Below are positions 59,591 through 64,000 of a stretch of 64,000 nucleotides of DNA, one piece after another. Source of the DNA: Symsagittifera roscoffensis (Eukaryota; Xenacoelomorpha; Acoela; Convolutidae); the NCBI RefSeq assembly GCF_963678635.1, contig NC_087069.1, positions 52,152,938 through 52,216,937 of the forward strand, written 5' to 3'. Numbering within the stretch: position 1 is the stretch's first letter; every line of letters begins with the position of its first letter. The translations under genes were made by a program, and so were the position numbers. The notes beneath the pieces are model-generated. The model had not been told where the DNA came from. It worked only from the letters and a program-made list of their open reading frames with translations, and did not search any database.

Positions 59591-60560
59591 CTTTTGCTTA
59601 CATAACAGATTTTTTCACTCGGTTATTTACCGAGTTTTTAGGCCTTTGTAGTGTCGAGTTATTTTGGAACGAACCATAAAACTTCGCGACCCAACAGCTC
59701 AATGATTTTCCTTTTTGATAAAAACAGACAATAAGAGATTGATTGGGTCTCGAATTTTTCGTTTTCTGTAGACGACTTGATAATTTTTCCAATGGGAGAT
59801 GTTTGACTTGTTTTTTTTGTCAAACTTCTAGTCTTTCTTTAAAACTACCACCTCAAACCTTTTGGACCTTTTGTTCACAAAAAAAAATCACAATGGAAAA
59901 CTTCCAATTGTGAATCAAAAACAGTTTTTATGAAAGTTTTCTGTATTTTGATGCAAATGCACACAAATCCTGAGATTGAAGACTCCACCGATCAGAAAAG
60001 ACATCTAAATCAAATTTTTTAATTGAAAATTCCAAACAAATTCCTCCAGTTTCACCTCCATGAGTAGATTATTCGAACTTATTAAAAACCTGTTGTTGCA
60101 TTGTTTAAGAATTGATGAACGTAGTTCATACTCTTAAATAGGTTGCTATGATTTTTTATTTTTTTTCTGCTAAAATCCTAAAATTTATTCAAATTCTTTT
60201 TTTCGCGGTTTGATTTTCGGTTATTTAAAGTTCATTTGTTCAAAGAAAGATAAACTCCTCTATCGAACAGCAAAAGTAAAAAATCTCGAAAAAGGTGATT
60301 GACTTCTAATTTCAGAAAAATTTTTATTTATCAGATTTCCAGAAAAACAAAAATATTTTTCCAGTTTTTCATGGAAACACAAAAAAAAGGATATGTTTCA
60401 AAAACCAGTCAGTTTTGTTCTGTTTATTTGCTTTCTGTTGGCTATCTTTTCAAGTTTTTTGCTCAAAAATTTTTCAAATGTATTTCAAGACTATTATGAT
60501 TAGGTTACTATTTTTCTAATTGTCTTCTTTCATCTCATCAACCACGCACGTAGGAGGGCA
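59591..60560. other. non-coding, no gene recognised
   Basis: AT-rich. One short inverted repeat is seen (ACTCGGTTATTTACCGAGT around 59617). A 66-residue frame at 60299 is Phe/Lys-rich without motifs. Confidence 0.45.
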
Positions 60561-60562
60561 CA

Positions 60563-60590
60563 ATTGTTTTTTTTTTTTAAAAAAAAACAA
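60563..60590. repeat. perfect T/A palindrome
   Basis: TTGTTTTTTTTTTT runs into AAAAAAAAACAA, forming an uninterrupted palindrome. It sits close to where the strand composition changes and may mark an element boundary (inference). Confidence 0.5.
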
Positions 60591-61187
60591 GTTTGGTGAT
60601 GGGTCAGGTCGGGTGTTCACGTGATACTGTCACAGCAACCATCTACTCTTGTTTTTTCACACTTTTTCTGGGAAAGATTGATAAAAGAGAAGAAGTTAAT
60701 TTGCATTAAACCTCCCTAATTAATAGTGAGTTAGGACCGACTTGGTTAACTCATAGAGCAATTTCGGATAGGGTACACCGTCTGCTCGTCACGCTATCTT
60801 ATTTTCGGCCGGATAGATTCGTGCAACTTCTTAGTCTAATACCGATCCTAATCGTACTCTTATACTATCTAGTCTCAGGTTGTTTAACTAGTCTCTGCTA
60901 GGCTCAATAGATCTAGGGTATACTGGTTTATTGCGGCTGCTGAAGTTCTCTTGGAGAGGCAACTAATTTCTAAGTTAAATTCAAATCTCTCTGGTGCTGA
61001 AATTACAAGTATTTCAGCACTTACAAATAAGTGGGTTGTTAGTTAGATGGATCATGATTGGTTAATATTAAATACTTTACAGTGGTAAAATATCTAATTT
61101 ATCCAATCATAAAATGTAGTTTAGATCAGGTTCCACCCATCCGGGTTTTACAGAGTTTTTTAGAATTGTCTTTGTGCAATTCAAAGG

Positions 61188-61664
61188 ATGGATGATGGAC
61201 GTTGGTATTTGGCGAACATCATATTTCTTCTGGGTTCTCTTGTTAGAGAAGTTCCAGGATCAATCGTTGTGTCTTCTTATGACAACGACTGGGTTTTCTC
61301 AACAAACTCAAATCTGATTTCAGAATGGTTGGCTATGACAGGTTTTTCTGTTTCATGTAGAGAACTTCTTTTGTGTTTGACCTTGTCTGGGAATGGCGTG
61401 GAGATTGTGCGTGGAGGGGATGCCTGGTTACTCGGATCTGTACGTATACTTGAACATCGAGGTGGTCATTGGTCTAGTTCAATGAAGTCCTTTTCTGCGA
61501 AGTCAAGTCGTACTCTAAATCCTTTGAGTTGTGATTGTGGACGGCATATTGATTGTGGTTGGCCATTCTTTTTCGAGTGTAGTGGGGTCATTTTGTCTTT
61601 GGATGTTCGTCTTTGGTGTTGTATGCTGATCTATATACTGCAAGGTATAATTTACATTTTATAA
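61188..61664 (+). CDS. unrecognised 158-residue ORF
   Basis: Begins ATGGATGATGG and stops at TAA 61662-61664. It is Trp-, Ser- and Cys-rich, with a CDCGRHIDCGW segment and a hydrophobic C-terminal tail (SGVILSLDVRLWCCMLIYIL) that could be a membrane segment. No family is recognised. It lies in a GT-rich strand-asymmetric region where long frames arise more easily, and the opposite strand carries coding-like sequence nearby, so the real strand is uncertain. Confidence 0.25.
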   Translation: MDDGRWYLANIIFLLGSLVREVPGSIVVSSYDNDWVFSTNSNLISEWLAMTGFSVSCRELLLCLTLSGNGVEIVRGGDAWLLGSVRILEHRGGHWSSSMKSFSAKSSRTLNPLSCDCGRHIDCGWPFFFECSGVILSLDVRLWCCMLIYILQGIIYIL

Positions 61665-61830
61665 AATTTTTATTAGTTCAGTGTTTTAATTATGATTTTG
61701 GTTATTTGTTTTCACAAAAGCTTTTTGTTTTAGTTTGGTTATTTTGAAGAGTTACTCACCCTTGAGTACCTCTTATTAAAAATAGAAGTGTGGTCACAAA
61801 GCGTGGATGTAGCGCGGTGGGTTAGGCCGG

Positions 61831-62073
61831 CTATAGAGCCTGCTCAGGACGTCTTCTCTGGTTGGTTAGGCCAGGAGTGGGAGTATGATTTCGTGCGGTT
61901 TCTGTGAGAGGTCCTGTTATGTGATAACGTTTTATGTCGGGTTTGTGGTGGTTTTTCTTATGTTTCGTTGGTTGTGTCCTTTTTTCAAAAATCAAATTGT
62001 TTTTGGTATGGGTTTGTCTTTCGACTTTTTTGTGTTTTATGATTTCTTTCTTAGACTTTATAATAGTCTTCAA
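61831..62073 (-). CDS. Lys/His-rich 80-residue ORF, doubtful
   Basis: Lys-, Arg-, His- and Thr-rich frame with no ATG near its start and a TAG end at 61831. Its composition follows the A/C-rich minus strand of this region. It could be the basic tail of an element-encoded protein or chance. Confidence 0.2.
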   Translation of the reverse strand: MKTIIKSKKEIIKHKKVERQTHTKNNLIFEKRTQPTKHKKNHHKPDIKRYHITGPLTETARNHTPTPGLTNQRRRPEQAL

Positions 62074-62714
62074 AAGAATATTTTAAACTGAGTTAATCCG
62101 GTTTGGGTACCGTTGGTTTCCTTTTCTTAGTCATGTTATTCTATGTGTTGTGGTGTTTAGTAAGCTGCGTTGGTTAGTTTTGTTTAGTATATAATTCCTT
62201 TCCAACCGGGTTAAAGGAAAGTTTGAAACTTGTTATCGTGTGTTAGAGTTGTTGAGTGTGAAAACTTGAAACTGAAATTCATTATTTAAACAATTCTTCG
62301 TGGGCGAGCTGTGCGAGTTTGGATAGAATTCTTGTGCGAGTAAATGAAAATATCAAAAGGTTAGTACTGCATTTTCGTCTTATCAATTTACTACATAGAA
62401 GTTCAATTTTACTGCTAGTTTTGGGGAAAAATTAAGTTACAAATTTTCATCATTACTAAATTTACTGCTTGTGGGGAAACAATTTATAAATTAATTTACT
62501 ACATTGGTATGAATTTTATTGAATTTATCTAGTGCAAAATATTAATAGAGTTTTGAAGAATTTGAAGAAGTTTTCTGTTTTTTATTTTTCTTTTGTGTAT
62601 TTTGCAGATGATCGTGGGATGAAGACTAAAAATCTAAATGAAACATGGATAAAGAATGGTTAGTTTTTACTTTGAATTTATTAGTGAAGAATATGTATAA
62701 ATTATACTTACCTG

Positions 62715-64000
62715 TTAGTCGTCGGGGAAAAAACCGTGGGGGAAGATGTCGTGTATTATGGCGGAATTTGTTAGTAATTTTGCTAGTATGCGGATGATGT
62801 TTTTAGTTTGAAGCAGTGGCCAAAGCAATTGAAGTGCTTTAATAGTTTTTAGTTCTTCAGTGCCAACTGCAAAGGTGTGTTTTGGATGAGATTATATAAT
62901 TTGTGATTGTATTTAGTGTTGTGGATGAATTCTAATATTGGGATTTCTATAGGTTGAATAAATTCATGTGGGATAAGGAAGGGTCTGGATTCTTCTGCGC
63001 TAAGGGTCTTCGTGATGGGACAAAAAATATACATTTGGGTTATGGGATCATAATTGCGAAGAATACCGTGAAGGTTAGTATCTTTGATGCAATATGTGAA
63101 GTTAAGAAAAAATGGTGAAGTGTATTTAGAGTTAATAAACTGAAAACGGTGGTGTGGTTGTCTTGATGGAGTGTGCAGGTCAAAATGATTTTGTATGAAG
63201 CGATAGTATGTATATGTGTGGGTTTGTTTAGTGCGTAACATAATGTCGTGTGAGCAGTGCAAATCGCGTTCATGTGGTGCAAGGAAATTAAAGGTTAGTG
63301 AAAATAATTGAAATCTTTCGTTAAAAAGTTTCGTAAGCTTGCATGTCGGTTATAGTGCTTCAGAAATGACGTGGTCGAATTTGCGATCAAATATAATGAG
63401 TGTAAATACATATGGTGTTTTGATGAAGAATTTTTCTGTGATTTGTGGGTTAGCGAAGCGATCATCATCTAAAAGTTGGTCTTGGTTAGCTCGGATGATG
63501 TTATGATTGTAATATTCTAGCGTATATTCGTTAGCTCGGGGTGCAGTGTATGTTTTTAGTGACTTTTTATATCCTATATAAGTAAATTGTCTATGTGTTA
63601 GTGGTGTGGTGAGTCGGTATAGCATATCTTGATTTCTTTCTATATCGATGTGAGTATTAGATAATGGTAGGCAAAGGGGATTAGTAAAATGATAATATGA
63701 TGTCCAATGAAGTGTAGGCATTAAAACATGTTCGTCTACAAAGCTACGTGTGTCGTTAGTGTCATGAGGGGTGTTTAAAGTATACTGCGGAATTGAAGGT
63801 AGGGTGATTGTTAAAAAATATTTCGTGTTAGTGTGATTTGGATGATTAATATATTCACGGGCTGTTCCTGGTTTTGTTGGAAATGGATGGTTTGGGAATT
63901 TTCTTTTGAAAGTGCGATAAGCTCTATTAGTGCTATTTGATGATTCGGTGGGTGTGGATGATGGTGTTAATGATGCGGTATAAGCTGAAGAGAGTGTAGT
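62715..64000 (-). pseudogene. unrecognised coding region, one stop and one frameshift
   Basis: Reading leftward from the window edge, one frame is open from 64000 to a single TAA (63352-63350) and continues in the same frame to TAA at 62849: 216 residues, the stop, then 166 more. A second frame overlaps its end (from about 62893) and reads GTEELKTIKALQLLWPLLQ to TAA at 62715. The product is Thr/Pro/His/Asn/Tyr-rich with ordinary hydrophobic spacing (for example TEKFFIKTPYVFTLIIFD). It is open at the 5' side, so the gene is longer. I do not recognise the family; a mobile-element or virus-derived protein is possible. A donor-like ACAG|GTAAGT at about 62711 (minus) could instead make the 3' part an exon. 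Confidence 0.45.

Overview
This is low-GC eukaryotic nuclear DNA with very low gene density. GT-AG introns (two of them 5.1 and 13.5 kb), a decayed non-LTR retrotransposon, MITE-like elements and many nested duplications point to a repeat-rich genome, most likely an invertebrate animal. The sequence does not allow a closer assignment. No rRNA, convincing tRNA, CRISPR array or bacterial-type operon is seen.

Layout. 0-9.6 kb: a recent direct duplication (about 675-4588 and 4594-9574), itself carrying an older internal duplication and a G-rich minisatellite. 9.9-10.6 kb: a small two-exon gene for an acidic-tailed, low-complexity 109-residue protein, with an AATAAA signal. 10.6-16.7 kb: MITE-like elements and a 1.2 kb element with CCCGGGTTGAC ends. 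17.0-32.3 kb: a giant inverted duplication with arms of about 7.5 kb around a 200-N gap. Each outer end carries the same 153 bp MITE, and the arms hold a 2 kb TACA-rich array and a few unrecognised ORFs. 32.46-57.29 kb: eight consecutive exons of a ubiquitin-specific protease of the USP7/USP47 type. They cover a Ser/Glu/poly-Asn N-terminal region, the Cys box, the GW..QHDV block and the region before the His box. Its introns hold a 741 bp tandem duplication, an 8.8 kb element with long terminal inverted repeats (about 43.66-52.49 kb), and an array of partial copies of the exon at 56610. 58.4-59.6 kb: a broken antisense LINE reverse transcriptase. 60.6-64.0 kb: a strand-asymmetric segment with an unrecognised minus-strand coding region broken by one in-frame stop and one frameshift, running off the window edge.

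The USP-like gene is the only locus whose function is clear: a deubiquitinase catalytic core with the catalytic Cys codon intact. Its first exons and the His-box exons are not found, so the gene model is partial at both ends. The first visible exon starts 128 bp inside the palindrome's right border, so any upstream exon must lie within or beyond the palindrome. Most of the remaining sequence is duplicated or mobile-element-derived.
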